DNA of 64,000 bases from positions 4,154,001-4,218,000 of the forward strand of contig NZ_JAUSZL010000002.1 of assembly GCF_030817535.1 (NCBI RefSeq), in the 5' to 3' direction. Shown here piece by piece: positions 7,566 to 15,544 of the stretch; the stretch's first letter is position 1; each line of letters begins with the position of its first letter. The notes beneath the pieces were generated by a model. That model made no database searches. It saw nothing but the letters and a program-made list of their open reading frames with translations, and had not been told where the DNA came from. The position numbers were made by a program, and so were the translations under genes. The DNA comes from Streptomyces sp. V3I8. Its GTDB lineage: Bacteria; Actinomycetota; Actinomycetes; Streptomycetales; Streptomycetaceae.

Positions 7566-7649
7566 GCTAGACCTAGCACCCCCATCCGCTAGGTCTAGCA
7601 GGCCCGCTAGCAGCACATCAGGCCCCTGAGCAGGCACCTAGCGTCTAGC
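7566..7649. repeat. CTAG-centred repeat cluster, candidate clt/transfer or replication site
   Basis: Seven CTAG tetranucleotides fall within 82 bp, although CTAG is normally rare in Streptomyces DNA. GCTAGACCTAGC (7566-7577) and its exact inverse GCTAGGTCTAGC (7588-7599) flank a 10-bp spacer. GCTAGC (7606-7611) and CCTAGCGTCTAGC (7637-7649) follow. The cluster starts 14 bp after the FtsK/TraB-like gene. In Streptomyces plasmids, TraB recognises short repeats in the non-coding clt locus close to traB, so this is a plausible recognition site. An iteron-type origin is the alternative. Confidence 0.55.
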
Positions 7650-7701
7650 AGGGGCGCCCCCAGAACACCCGAAACAGCCGCTACACGAGGGAAGACGCCC
7701 C

Positions 7702-7926
7702 ATGCTGCTCGCTATGACCGGCCTGCTCGCCGCGCTCGTGTACTACGCCGTGCTGTGCCTGATCCGGCCGTTCGGGCCGTGCCGCAGGTGCAAGGGCACA
7801 GGCGAGATCACCCGCTTCCGCAAGGAGCGCACGTGCCCGCGCTGCCGCGGCAAGCGGCTCCGGCTACGCCTCGGCCGGCGAGCCCACAACGCGTGGCGAC
7901 GCACGCACGAGGCTGGGGCTCGGTGA
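7702..7926 (+). CDS. Single-pass membrane protein with DnaJ-like zinc motifs, 74 aa
   Basis: A hydrophobic N-terminal segment (residues 2-23) is followed by Cys-Arg-Arg-Cys-Lys-Gly-Thr-Gly and Cys-Pro-Arg-Cys-Arg-Gly-Lys. These are two CxxCxGxG-like motifs as in the DnaJ zinc centre, and they end in a very basic tail. GAGGGAAG lies upstream of ATG 7702. Small proteins with this combination are found near the transfer gene in Streptomyces AICEs. A role in plasmid spread is inferred from position. Confidence 0.65.
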   Translation: MLLAMTGLLAALVYYAVLCLIRPFGPCRRCKGTGEITRFRKERTCPRCRGKRLRLRLGRRAHNAWRRTHEAGAR

Positions 7927-7942
7927 GCGGCATCATGGGGGC

Positions 7943-8143
7943 ATGGAGCCACAGTTCATCCGCCCCGGCCAGCTGACCGCCCTGCAGACACGCGAGGCCC
8001 TCGGCGTCAGCGCCGGCGCCCTCCGCAACCTCGTCTACCGCGGCCAGCTGAAGCGCAGCAGCGGCACCGAGCGCCACCCGTACTTCCCCGCCGCCGACGT
8101 CATCGCCCTCGTCGTCAGGCGCCAGCAGCGCGCCGCTGCTTGA
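7943..8143 (+). CDS. Excisionase-like small helix-turn-helix protein, 66 aa
   Basis: ATG 7943. The sequence has an N-terminal strand-like part, then a winged helix-turn-helix typical of small MerR/Xis-like proteins (about residues 14-58: Arg-Glu-Ala-Leu-Gly-Val-Ser-Ala-Gly-Ala-Leu-Arg-Asn-Leu-Val, then a His-Pro-Tyr-Phe wing). Such proteins act as excisionases or transcription regulators. No integrase is adjacent, so it may be a regulator. It lies at the boundary between the transfer module and the phage late region. Confidence 0.6.
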   Translation: MEPQFIRPGQLTALQTREALGVSAGALRNLVYRGQLKRSSGTERHPYFPAADVIALVVRRQQRAAA

Positions 8144-8213
8144 CCGCAGGTCAGCGACTGTGTGACGATCTGCGCGTACATCTGTGCCCGCACACCGGCA
8201 CCACAGACACCCG

Positions 8214-8240
8214 AGGCCCCGCCCACCAGCGGGGCCTTTG
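8214..8240 (+). terminator. Rho-independent terminator
   Basis: A stem AGGCCCCGC/GCGGGGCCT with a 6-nt loop is followed by TTGT. It sits downstream of the small helix-turn-helix gene and marks a transcription boundary before the phage late genes. Confidence 0.65.
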
Positions 8241-8258
8241 TCGTACCCGGAGGCGCCC

Positions 8259-8468
8259 ATGCCCGCCACGACCGAGGCGCCCCGGAGCGCCGCCGAAGCC
8301 GCCCACCTGCTCGCCCGCGAAGGCGCCCACGTCCACCTCGTCAGCGAGGGACACAGCACCTGCGTCGCAGCGACCTGCGGACCGAAGCCCGTCCTGATCC
8401 CCTCCGCAGTCCGCGAGCACGCACGGCTGTCGCGGGTCGCGCTGCGCTTCGACATCCACCGGATCTGA
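8259..8468 (+). CDS. Hypothetical protein, 69 aa
   Basis: ATG 8259 is preceded by GGAGG at 8249-8253. The protein is Ala-rich, with two Cys five residues apart near residues 35-40 and a predicted alpha/beta mix. It is not recognised. It lies between a terminator and the HNH nuclease operon. Confidence 0.5.
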   Translation: MPATTEAPRSAAEAAHLLAREGAHVHLVSEGHSTCVAATCGPKPVLIPSAVREHARLSRVALRFDIHRI

Positions 8469-8548
8469 CCCAGACTCACAGCGGCGCTCCGGCGACCTGA
8501 ACCCCGGGGCGCCGCCGTGCAAGATCTCCACCGCAGAAGGAGGGCGTC

Positions 8549-8740
8549 ATGCTCGCGCACACCGTTCACGACGTGCGGGTCACAGCTGAGCTCCGCCCAC
8601 TCCCCCCGAAAGACGGTTGGGCCTGCTGGGGGAAAACCGGGCTGTGCCAGCTGACATGCAGTTGCGGCCACACCGAGGGCCCGATACCGACCTCGTTGGC
8701 CAGGCTCGTCGCAACCCTGCACATCCATGGCAGCGCGTAA
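8549..8740 (+). CDS. Hypothetical protein, 63 aa, Cys-containing
   Basis: ATG 8549 follows AGAAGGAGGG at 8535-8544, a strong ribosome binding site. The sequence contains four Cys (residues 26-40, ending Cys-Ser-Cys-Gly-His) that could form a zinc site. It overlaps the start of the HNH gene by 14 bp, indicating translational coupling. Function is unknown. Confidence 0.6.
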   Translation: MLAHTVHDVRVTAELRPLPPKDGWACWGKTGLCQLTCSCGHTEGPIPTSLARLVATLHIHGSA

Positions 8741-9101
8741 GGCGCTGCAGGTCTGCCCCACGCCCGGATGCCCCCAGCTCACCCCTGCAGGACGCTGCAC
8801 GGCATGCCAGGCCAGGGGGCAGCGTGCACGCCCTACAGCAGCGTCCAAGGGCTACAACGCACGCTGGGTGCGCACGCGTGCTGAGTACCTGCGTGCGCAT
8901 CCGTACTGCGAGTGCGATGAGTGCGAGGCCATGGCCGCACTGCTGCGTCCCAGGGCTACGGAGGTCAACCACCGTGACGGTCTCGGACCCTTGGGACCAC
9001 GTGGTCATGACTGGTCGAACCTGCAAGCGATGACCAAGGCTCATCACTCTCGTGAGACAGCGAAGCATCAGCCAGGGGGCTGGAACGACCGCTCATCGTG
9101 A
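8727..9101 (+). CDS. HNH endonuclease
   Basis: The protein has 124 residues from ATG 8727. The N-terminus has a zinc-ribbon-like Cys set (Cys at about 8, 13, 21, 24). Then follow a basic stretch with Tyr-Asn-Ala-Arg-Trp, His-Pro-Tyr-Cys with further Cys pairs, Asn-His-Arg-Asp-Gly and a terminal Asn-Leu-Gln-Ala-Met plus His-His motif. This is the pattern of phage HNH nucleases encoded just before the terminase genes. In HK97-like phages such nucleases work with terminase in cos cleavage and head packaging. That role is likely here from its position. Confidence 0.85.
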   Translation: MAARKALQVCPTPGCPQLTPAGRCTACQARGQRARPTAASKGYNARWVRTRAEYLRAHPYCECDECEAMAALLRPRATEVNHRDGLGPLGPRGHDWSNLQAMTKAHHSRETAKHQPGGWNDRSS

Positions 9102-9311
9102 CTCAATGGCATAAGTGCAGGTCAGGGGCCTAATGAGATGCAAAGGTGCAGGTCAGAGGCTTGCCGGGGGGTGGGGGGTGACCCCCAGCCGATAGGGGGT
9201 CCGGAACGCCGGGGAGGGCGCTCGGAGGTCCGCCGGGTTCAGAGGGTCCCCGCCGTCACGCAAGGTGACGGCATTCGAGGCTGCGCAATGCAGCGCCGAG
9301 GAGTGATCGAA
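9102..9311. other. Non-coding gap before small terminase, candidate cos/packaging region
   Basis: This is the largest non-coding gap within the packaging genes. GTGCAGGTCAG occurs twice (9115-9125 and 9146-9156); the 15-bp versions differ by one base. A G-rich tract at 9165-9179 merges into an imperfect GGGGGTGACCCCC palindrome, and another GGGGG run lies at 9195-9199. Position between the HNH nuclease and small terminase, repeats and G/C strand asymmetry fit a cos or pac site. Confidence 0.45.
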
Positions 9312-9788
9312 ATGCCCCGTGGTGGAGCGCGCGCGGTGTCCGGCCCGCCGCCGGACCCGAGGTCGCTGAAGAGCGCGGCGTCCATGGACAAGGGCGGGTG
9401 GCGGACGCTGCCGGCCGAAGGGCGCGCGGGCGCACCGCCCGAGTGGCCGCTGACCGAAGCTGCGCCGCGTGAGCTGGATCTGTGGGAGGACCTGTGGGAG
9501 AAGCCGCAGGCGGTGGCGTGGGAAGCGATGGATCAGGCGCTGGAAGTCGCCCTGTTCGTCCGGACGCTGGCCGAGGCCGAGCGGGCGGACGGCCGGGTGG
9601 ACGTCAAGAAGATGGTGCGCAGCTACCTCGACAGCCTCGGCCTGAGCGTGGCGGGGATGAACCGCAACCGGTGGAAGGTCGCCCCGGCGGTCGACGAGCC
9701 CGAGGCGACGGCCAGCCCGGAGCCCGCGGCGCGGCGCCCGTCGGCCCGTGACCGGCTGAAGGTCGTGCCCAATGGCGAAGGGGCCTGA
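9312..9788 (+). CDS. Terminase small subunit
   Basis: The protein has 158 residues. ATG 9312 was chosen because GAGGAG lies 8 bp upstream; an earlier in-frame start at 9138 would read through the repeat-rich gap. The sequence has a Trp-rich segment near residues 55-68 and a helical core with Asp-Val-Lys-Lys-Met-Val-Arg-Ser-Tyr-Leu. Next come Gly-Met-Asn-Arg-Asn-Arg-Trp and a Pro/Ala-rich basic tail, a composition common in actinophage P27-type small terminases. It overlaps the large terminase by 17 bp, the usual arrangement. Confidence 0.75.
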   Translation: MPRGGARAVSGPPPDPRSLKSAASMDKGGWRTLPAEGRAGAPPEWPLTEAAPRELDLWEDLWEKPQAVAWEAMDQALEVALFVRTLAEAERADGRVDVKKMVRSYLDSLGLSVAGMNRNRWKVAPAVDEPEATASPEPAARRPSARDRLKVVPNGEGA

Positions 9789-11418
9789 CCCCGGAGCCGA
9801 GTTCGTCGTCGACTTCCCCACCCTGTGGATCGTTCCGGACTGGATCGAGGAGCACTGCCCGGTCCCGGACGGCTTCCGTGTGGGCGAGCGCATGGAGCTG
9901 TACCCGTGGCAGCTGTGGTGCACGGTCAACCACTACCGGGTCAAGCCGGCCGCCCGCGTCGGGCAGCTGGCGCCGGCGTTCCACTACCGCCGTAGCCAGG
10001 TCGTCGCCCCGCAGAAGACGGGCAAGGGCCCGTGGTCGGCCACGATCGTCCTCGCAGAGGGGGCGGGGCCGGTCGTCTTCAACGGGTGGGCGAAAGGCGG
10101 GGAGCGCTACCGCTGCTCGGACCACGGGTGCGGGTGCGGTTGGTGGTACGACTACCAGCCCGGCGAGCCGATGGGCGTGCCGTGGCCGACACCGCTGATC
10201 CAGCTGACGGCCACCTCCGAGGACCAGGTCGCCAACGTGTACCGGCCGCTGCGGTCGATGGTGAAGCGCGGTCCGCTCGCCGAGATCATGCAGTCCGGCG
10301 AGGAGTTCACCCGGGTCGGGGACGACGGCCGGATCGACGTGGTCACCTCGAGCGCCCTGTCCCGCCTCGGCAACCCGATCATCTTCGCCATGCAGGACGA
10401 GACCGGCCTGTACAACGTGACGAACAAGCTCCGGAGGGTCGCCGAGACGCAGCGGCGCGGCGCGGCCGGCATGGGCGGCCGGTCGATGGAGACGACGAAC
10501 GGGTGGGATCCGTCGGAGAACTCGGTCGCGCAGACGACGTCCGAGGCCCGGGCGAAGGACATCTTCCGGTACCACCCGCAGGCGCCCAAGTCGCTGTCGT
10601 ACAAGGACAAGCGGCAGCGCCGGAAGATCCACGCCGTCGTGTACGCGGGCTCCTCGCACGTGGATCTCGACGCCATCGAGGCCGAGGCCGCCGAGATCAT
10701 GGAGAAGGACCCGGCGCAGGCCGAACGGTTCTTCGGCAACCGGTGCGTGGCCGGCAGCGCGGGCTGGCTGGACGGAACGAAGTGGGCGGCCAAGGCCAAG
10801 CCGCGCAGGGTGCGGCCGATGACCCGGATCGTCCTGGGCTTCGACGGCTCGGACATGGACGACTGGACGGCGATCCGCGCCGAGACGATGGACGGCTACC
10901 AGTTCACCCCGCTGTACGGGGGCAACGACGAGCCGACCATCTGGAACCCGGCCGACTACGGCGGCCAGGTCCCGCGCGCGGAAGTGCGCGCGGCGATGGA
11001 CCAGCTGATGAACCGCTACGACGTCGTGCGGCTGTACGCGGACCCGCCCTACTGGGACACGGAGGTCGACGAGTGGGTGGACCAGTACGGCGAGGAGCGG
11101 GTGATCCGCTGGTACACGCGCCGCATGGTGCAGATGTACGCGGCGGCCGAGCGGCTGAAGACCGACGTGGTGAAGCGGAACACCGCGGAAGGTGCGCGCG
11201 CGGCCGCGTTCACGCACGACGGCTGCCCGCTGACGCAGTCGCATATCGAGAACACCCGGCAGGCCGAGCGGCCGTCTGGGCTGTACGTGCTCCGCAAGGC
11301 CAGCCCCGCTCAGAAGATCGACATTGCGGTGTCGTCCGTGCTCGCGCACGAGGCGCTCGGCGACGTCATCGCCGCGGGCCTGGCCGAGCAGGAAGTGTCC
11401 TACTACTACGGCTCATGA
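9772..11418 (+). CDS. Terminase large subunit
   Basis: The protein has 548 residues and performs ATP-driven DNA packaging and cleavage. An adenine-binding-like segment Tyr-Pro-Trp-Gln lies near residue 45, and a degenerate Walker A Pro-Gln-Lys-Thr-Gly-Lys-Gly near 80-86. Walker B is hydrophobic then Gln-Asp-Glu-Thr near 205-212. The C-terminal nuclease has Gly-Phe-Asp-Gly-Ser-Asp near 352 and Asp-Pro-Pro-Tyr-Trp near 424. A Cys-containing insertion (about 115-130) with Trp-Trp-Tyr lies between the Walker motifs. Length and motifs fit actinophage terminases. It is coupled to the small subunit upstream. Confidence 0.9.
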   Translation: MAKGPDPGAEFVVDFPTLWIVPDWIEEHCPVPDGFRVGERMELYPWQLWCTVNHYRVKPAARVGQLAPAFHYRRSQVVAPQKTGKGPWSATIVLAEGAGPVVFNGWAKGGERYRCSDHGCGCGWWYDYQPGEPMGVPWPTPLIQLTATSEDQVANVYRPLRSMVKRGPLAEIMQSGEEFTRVGDDGRIDVVTSSALSRLGNPIIFAMQDETGLYNVTNKLRRVAETQRRGAAGMGGRSMETTNGWDPSENSVAQTTSEARAKDIFRYHPQAPKSLSYKDKRQRRKIHAVVYAGSSHVDLDAIEAEAAEIMEKDPAQAERFFGNRCVAGSAGWLDGTKWAAKAKPRRVRPMTRIVLGFDGSDMDDWTAIRAETMDGYQFTPLYGGNDEPTIWNPADYGGQVPRAEVRAAMDQLMNRYDVVRLYADPPYWDTEVDEWVDQYGEERVIRWYTRRMVQMYAAAERLKTDVVKRNTAEGARAAAFTHDGCPLTQSHIENTRQAERPSGLYVLRKASPAQKIDIAVSSVLAHEALGDVIAAGLAEQEVSYYYGS

Positions 11419-11427
11419 GGGGGCTGC

Positions 11428-12930
11428 ATGGCCACGCTGGGCGAGGCCCTCGAGCTGGTCGCTCTGCTGGAGTCGGAGCTGATCCGCCGCCGCATCGACA
11501 TCGACAAGCACAACAACTACTACCGCGGGAAACACCCGTTGCGCTTCGCGAGCGATGAGTTCGCCAAGTTCCACGGCGAGCGGTACCGCGACTTCTCCGA
11601 CAACTGGGTCCAGGTCGTGGGCGACAGCCCGATCGAGCGCATGTCGGTGACCGGCTTCCAGGCCTCCGGCGAGCACACAGCGGACAAGGACCTGTGGGAG
11701 GTGTGGCAGGTCAACGGGCTGGACGCCGACAGCCAGCTGGGGTTCCTCGGCTCCGTCCTGTCCGGCCGCAGCTTCGTTCTCGTGTGGGGCAACCCGGATG
11801 ACGAGGACATGCCGGTCGTCACGTTCGAGGACGCGAGCCAGTGCATCGTGGTCTACGAGCCCGGCTCGCGCCGGCGGCGCCGGGCCGCCCTCAAGCGCTG
11901 GCAGGACGGCAACGGCGACTTCGCCACCCTGTACCTGCCCGACGAGGTGTGGAAGTTCTCCCGGCCGCTGGCACGCCAGGACAAGAGTCCGCAGATGGCC
12001 GACGTCGACGAGGCGATGCGCCTGTGGGTGCCGGAGGGCGAGCGGCGGCGCCGCCAGACCTGGGAGCCCCGGGAAATGGGGGACGAGCCGAACCCGCAGC
12101 CCAACCCGATGGGGGCCGTTCCGATGGTGGAACTGCCGAACAAGCCGATGCTGGTCGACGAGCCGATCTCGGACGTCGCCGGCGTCGTCGCGATGCAGGA
12201 CGCCATCAACCTGATCTGGGCGCAGTTGTTCACCGCCTCCGACGCCGCCTCCTTCCCGCAGCGCGTGATCACGGGCGCGGAGCGGCCGATGATCCCCAAG
12301 CTGAACGCAGCCGGGGAGATCGTCGGCAAGCAGGCGGTCGACCTGGACAAGTTCCAGGTGGACCGGGTCGCGTGGATCACCGGCAAGGACGCGAAGATTT
12401 CGGAGTGGTCGGCGGCCAACTTGACCATGTACACCGACGTGATGGAGGTCGCCGTCGGGCACCTCGCCGCGCAGACGCGCACCCCGCAGCACTACCTGAT
12501 CGGGAAGATGGCCAACCTCGCCGAGGGCGCGCTGCTGGCCGCCGAGACCGGTCTGGTCAAGCGGGTCGACGAGAAGAAACTGTGGTCGGGCCAGGGCCTG
12601 CGGGAGGTCGCACGGCTGATCTATCTGGCTCGTGACCAGCAGGCCAAGGCCAAGGCGATGCGCGCCGGCGCGGTCCTGTGGGCGGACTCCGAGTCCCGCT
12701 CGAACGCCCAGCTCGCCGACTCCCTGGTGAAGCTGAAGGACATCGGCTTCCCCTTCGAGTGGCTGGCCCTGCGCTACGGACTCACCCCCACCGAGGTGGC
12801 GGACGTGGTGGCACTGCGCGAGCGGGAGGCGGAGATGGATCCGGTCGCCGCGGCGGCCGCGCTCATCTCCCGGCGTGAGATGCCGCCCGGGCCCGGGGAG
12901 GACGATGAGCCAGCCGAGGAGGCGGCGTGA
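11428..12930 (+). CDS. Portal protein, SPP1 Gp6-like
   Basis: The protein has 500 residues from ATG 11428, ten bases after the terminase stop. It has the typical early segment Asp-Lys-His-Asn-Asn-Tyr-Tyr-Arg-Gly-Lys near residues 29-38. A mixed alpha/beta clip and wing region follows, then a helical stem and an acidic C-terminal tail. The dodecameric portal forms the DNA entry channel of the capsid. It overlaps the start of the next gene by 4 bp. Length is normal for the family. Confidence 0.9.
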   Translation: MATLGEALELVALLESELIRRRIDIDKHNNYYRGKHPLRFASDEFAKFHGERYRDFSDNWVQVVGDSPIERMSVTGFQASGEHTADKDLWEVWQVNGLDADSQLGFLGSVLSGRSFVLVWGNPDDEDMPVVTFEDASQCIVVYEPGSRRRRRAALKRWQDGNGDFATLYLPDEVWKFSRPLARQDKSPQMADVDEAMRLWVPEGERRRRQTWEPREMGDEPNPQPNPMGAVPMVELPNKPMLVDEPISDVAGVVAMQDAINLIWAQLFTASDAASFPQRVITGAERPMIPKLNAAGEIVGKQAVDLDKFQVDRVAWITGKDAKISEWSAANLTMYTDVMEVAVGHLAAQTRTPQHYLIGKMANLAEGALLAAETGLVKRVDEKKLWSGQGLREVARLIYLARDQQAKAKAMRAGAVLWADSESRSNAQLADSLVKLKDIGFPFEWLALRYGLTPTEVADVVALREREAEMDPVAAAAALISRREMPPGPGEDDEPAEEAA

Positions 12931-13868
12931 CGGTCCCGGCCGCTGCGCAGCAGCACCAGGCGGAGCGCGCGGCGCAGGGCCAGGCGACGGCGGCCGCCGT
13001 GCGGGCGGTGTGGTCCGGCGTCGACCCCGAGGACCTCGAACGGTCCTGGCTGGCCCGGGCCGTCCTGGTCGCCGAGCTGATCCGCAGCGGGCAGCTGGCG
13101 GCAGCAGGCACCTCGGAGCCGTGGCTGGCTCAGGAGATCGGTCCCGGCGAAGGCGCGGTGGACCCCGAGGCCGCCGTCGCCGCGACGGGGGATCTGGCCG
13201 TGCCGCTGGTGTATCCGCTGCTGATCGCCCTCAACCGGCTGCGCCGCGGGTTCTCCACAGCTCTGTCGATCCTGTCCGGGGCGGCGTTCCTGGAGATGGT
13301 GACCCGCTCCCTGATCGCGGACGCGGGCCGGATCGCCGACATGGCCGGGATGATCGCCCGGCCGCGCGTCGTGTCCTACGTGCGCGTGGTCGAGCTGCCG
13401 GCGTGCGCGCGCTGCGTGATCCTGGCCGGCCGTGAGTACCCGCTGTCCGAGGGGTTCCTGCGGCACCCGCGCTGTGACTGCACGCTCGCCCCCAAGCGGC
13501 CCGGCGACAGCTTCAAGCCGGTCATGCCCGAGGCCCTGTTCGCGCAGATGGACGAGGGCCAGCAGCGGCGCGCGTTCGGCGCGGCCGCGGTGAAGGCGCT
13601 CGCCGACGGCGCAGACATCGGGCAGGTCGTCAACGCCCGCCGCGGCATGACGACCGTCACCCGCTACGGCCGCACCGTGAAGGCCACCACCGAAGGCGTC
13701 ACCCGCCGCGGCCTGTACGGACAGAAGTCGGCGAAGTTCCAGAAGATCGCGGGCAACCGCTACTCCACCGCGCAGACGCCGCGGCTGATGCCGGAGGAGA
13801 TTTATCGGCTGGCCGACGACCGCGAGCACGCCATCCGGCTCCTGCGCCGCAACGGCTATCTGTTCTGA
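12927..13868 (+). CDS. MuF-like minor head protein
   Basis: The protein has 313 residues with a GTG start overlapping the portal stop. The N-terminal half is helical. Near residues 159-185 a Cys-Ala-Arg-Cys and a His-Pro-Arg-Cys-Asp-Cys cluster appears, as in many actinophage MuF/VG15-type proteins where it probably binds zinc. The C-terminal part is basic with Arg-Arg-Gly repeats. MuF proteins sit with the portal and may be injected with the DNA. No catalytic domain (protease or toxin) is recognised. Confidence 0.8.
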   Translation: MTVPAAAQQHQAERAAQGQATAAAVRAVWSGVDPEDLERSWLARAVLVAELIRSGQLAAAGTSEPWLAQEIGPGEGAVDPEAAVAATGDLAVPLVYPLLIALNRLRRGFSTALSILSGAAFLEMVTRSLIADAGRIADMAGMIARPRVVSYVRVVELPACARCVILAGREYPLSEGFLRHPRCDCTLAPKRPGDSFKPVMPEALFAQMDEGQQRRAFGAAAVKALADGADIGQVVNARRGMTTVTRYGRTVKATTEGVTRRGLYGQKSAKFQKIAGNRYSTAQTPRLMPEEIYRLADDREHAIRLLRRNGYLF

Positions 13869-13916
13869 CCGCGCGCAACGCCCGGTCCCCTTCACCCCGC
13901 AATGGGAGAGATCACG

Positions 13917-14669
13917 ATGAACAGCAGCACCCTGCCCCGCCGCGTCCGCCCTGGCGTCCCCGGCTGGTCCCGCCCGTATGGCACCGGCCCCTGGTCGCCG
14001 GTCTTCTACGCGGACGGAGACGACGACGGCAAGGACGACGACACCGGCGACGACCAGGACGACGACGGCACGGATGACTCCGACGACGACCAGGACGACG
14101 ACGCGGGCACCGGCAACGACGACGCCGGCGACGACAGCGATCCGGACCCTGCGGGCGCCGACAAGCTCGGCGACCCCGGCAAGCGGGCCCTTGCCTCCAT
14201 GAAGGGCAAGTGGCGCAGCGAGCGCGACAAGCGCCGCGACCTCGAGCAGAAGCTCGCGAAGCAGACCACCGACGGCACGGACGATGCGGTGTCCAAGGCG
14301 ACCGCGGCCGCAACGGCCACGGCCAACACCCGCATCCTCAAGGCCGAAGTCCGTGCCGCGGCCAAGGGCCGCCTGGCGGACCCCAAGGACGCACTGACCT
14401 TCCTCGACCTCTCGACATTCGAGGTGGACGAGGACGGTGCGGTCGATGAGACCGAGATCACCGACGCGATCGAGGATCTCATCAAGAACAAGCCCTACCT
14501 GGCAGCCGCAAAGGCCACGAGGTTCCAGGGCACTGGCGACGGCGGAGCAGCGCGCAAGGCGTCCCGACCCAAGCAGCTCGGAGAGAAAGACCTCAAGAAC
14601 ATGAGCGCCGAGGCGATCGTGAAGGCCCAGGAAACGGGCCAGCTCGATGACTACCTCAGCGCCGGCTGA
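13917..14669 (+). CDS. Capsid scaffolding protein
   Basis: The protein has 250 residues. ATG 13917 was chosen because GGGAGAG lies 7 bp upstream. An in-frame ATG at 13902 has none. After 25 residues comes a very acidic Asp/Gly stretch (about 28-80), then a charged helical region and a basic C-terminal part. These are the hallmarks of phage scaffold proteins, which direct shell assembly and leave the head before DNA entry. It sits directly before the major capsid gene. The Asp-rich stretch gives the underlying DNA a GAC/GAT-repeat character. Confidence 0.8.
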   Translation: MNSSTLPRRVRPGVPGWSRPYGTGPWSPVFYADGDDDGKDDDTGDDQDDDGTDDSDDDQDDDAGTGNDDAGDDSDPDPAGADKLGDPGKRALASMKGKWRSERDKRRDLEQKLAKQTTDGTDDAVSKATAAATATANTRILKAEVRAAAKGRLADPKDALTFLDLSTFEVDEDGAVDETEITDAIEDLIKNKPYLAAAKATRFQGTGDGGAARKASRPKQLGEKDLKNMSAEAIVKAQETGQLDDYLSAG

Positions 14670-14686
14670 CCCCAGGAGGGACACCG

Positions 14687-15529
14687 ATGGCCATCACCCG
14701 CTTCAAGCCGGAAGTCTGGAGCGCGCGACTGCTGGTCGCCAACCGGACCCGGCTCGTCTACGCCCAGCCCGGCGTCGTCAACCGCAACTACGAGGGCGAG
14801 ATCGCCGAGGCCGGCGACACCGTCCGCATCACGTCGATCTCCGACCCGACGATCGGCACCTACAACCCGAACACCACGGTCATCACGCCCGAGGAGCTCA
14901 CCGACGCGCAGCGCACGCTGCTCATCGACCAGTCGAAGTACTTCGCCTTCAAGGTCGACGACGTCGACAAGCGGCAGGCCAAGGGCTCCGTGATGCCCGA
15001 GGCGATGAACCGCGCGGCCTACGGGCTGGCCAAGATCGCTGACTCCGTCGTGGCGAACCTGTACACGCAGGTCGCCGTGGCCAACCAGCTCGGCACGGTG
15101 TCCGTCACCACGGCGGACCTGGCGTACACCCAGCTGCGGATGCTCAAGCTCAAGCTGGACGAGACGGACGTCCCGGAAGAGAACCGGTACGTCGTGGGGC
15201 CGCCGTGGTTCTTCTCGCTGCTGCTGGAGAACAACAAGTTCCTGGACGCCTCCGCGAGCGGCAGCACGGAGCCGCTGCGCAACGGCTTCATCGGCCGTGC
15301 GCTCGGCTTCAACCTGGCGCAGTCCAACCAGGCCCCGAACCCGACCGGAGACGACTTCGTCGTGCAGGCCGGCGTGTCCGAGGCCATCTCCTACGCGGAG
15401 CAGATCAACAAGACCGAGGCGTACCGGCCGGAGTCCTCGTTCTCGGACGCCATCAAGGGCCTGCACCTGTACGGCGCCAAGGTCATCCGCCCGACCTACC
15501 TCGCGACGCTCCTCGCGTCCAAGACCTGA
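14687..15529 (+). CDS. Major capsid protein, P22-coat-like
   Basis: The protein has 280 residues; ATG 14687 is preceded by AGGAGG at 14672-14677. It begins with Phe-Lys-Pro-Glu-Val-Trp-Ser and has Gly-Asp-Thr-Val-Arg-Ile near residue 44, a Val-Asp-Asp-Val-Asp motif near 87 and a late Gly-Pro-Pro-Trp-Phe segment. This is the pattern of P22-type coat proteins common in Streptomyces siphophages. It forms the HK97-fold icosahedral shell. Its place after the scaffold gene agrees. Confidence 0.88.
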   Translation: MAITRFKPEVWSARLLVANRTRLVYAQPGVVNRNYEGEIAEAGDTVRITSISDPTIGTYNPNTTVITPEELTDAQRTLLIDQSKYFAFKVDDVDKRQAKGSVMPEAMNRAAYGLAKIADSVVANLYTQVAVANQLGTVSVTTADLAYTQLRMLKLKLDETDVPEENRYVVGPPWFFSLLLENNKFLDASASGSTEPLRNGFIGRALGFNLAQSNQAPNPTGDDFVVQAGVSEAISYAEQINKTEAYRPESSFSDAIKGLHLYGAKVIRPTYLATLLASKT

Positions 15530-15544
15530 GAGGACCTCGCCACC

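Noticed and set aside
8140..8500. Two frames across the terminator at 8214
   Set aside because: They run through a clear hairpin with no ribosome binding site; the frame at 8259 with GGAGG was taken instead.
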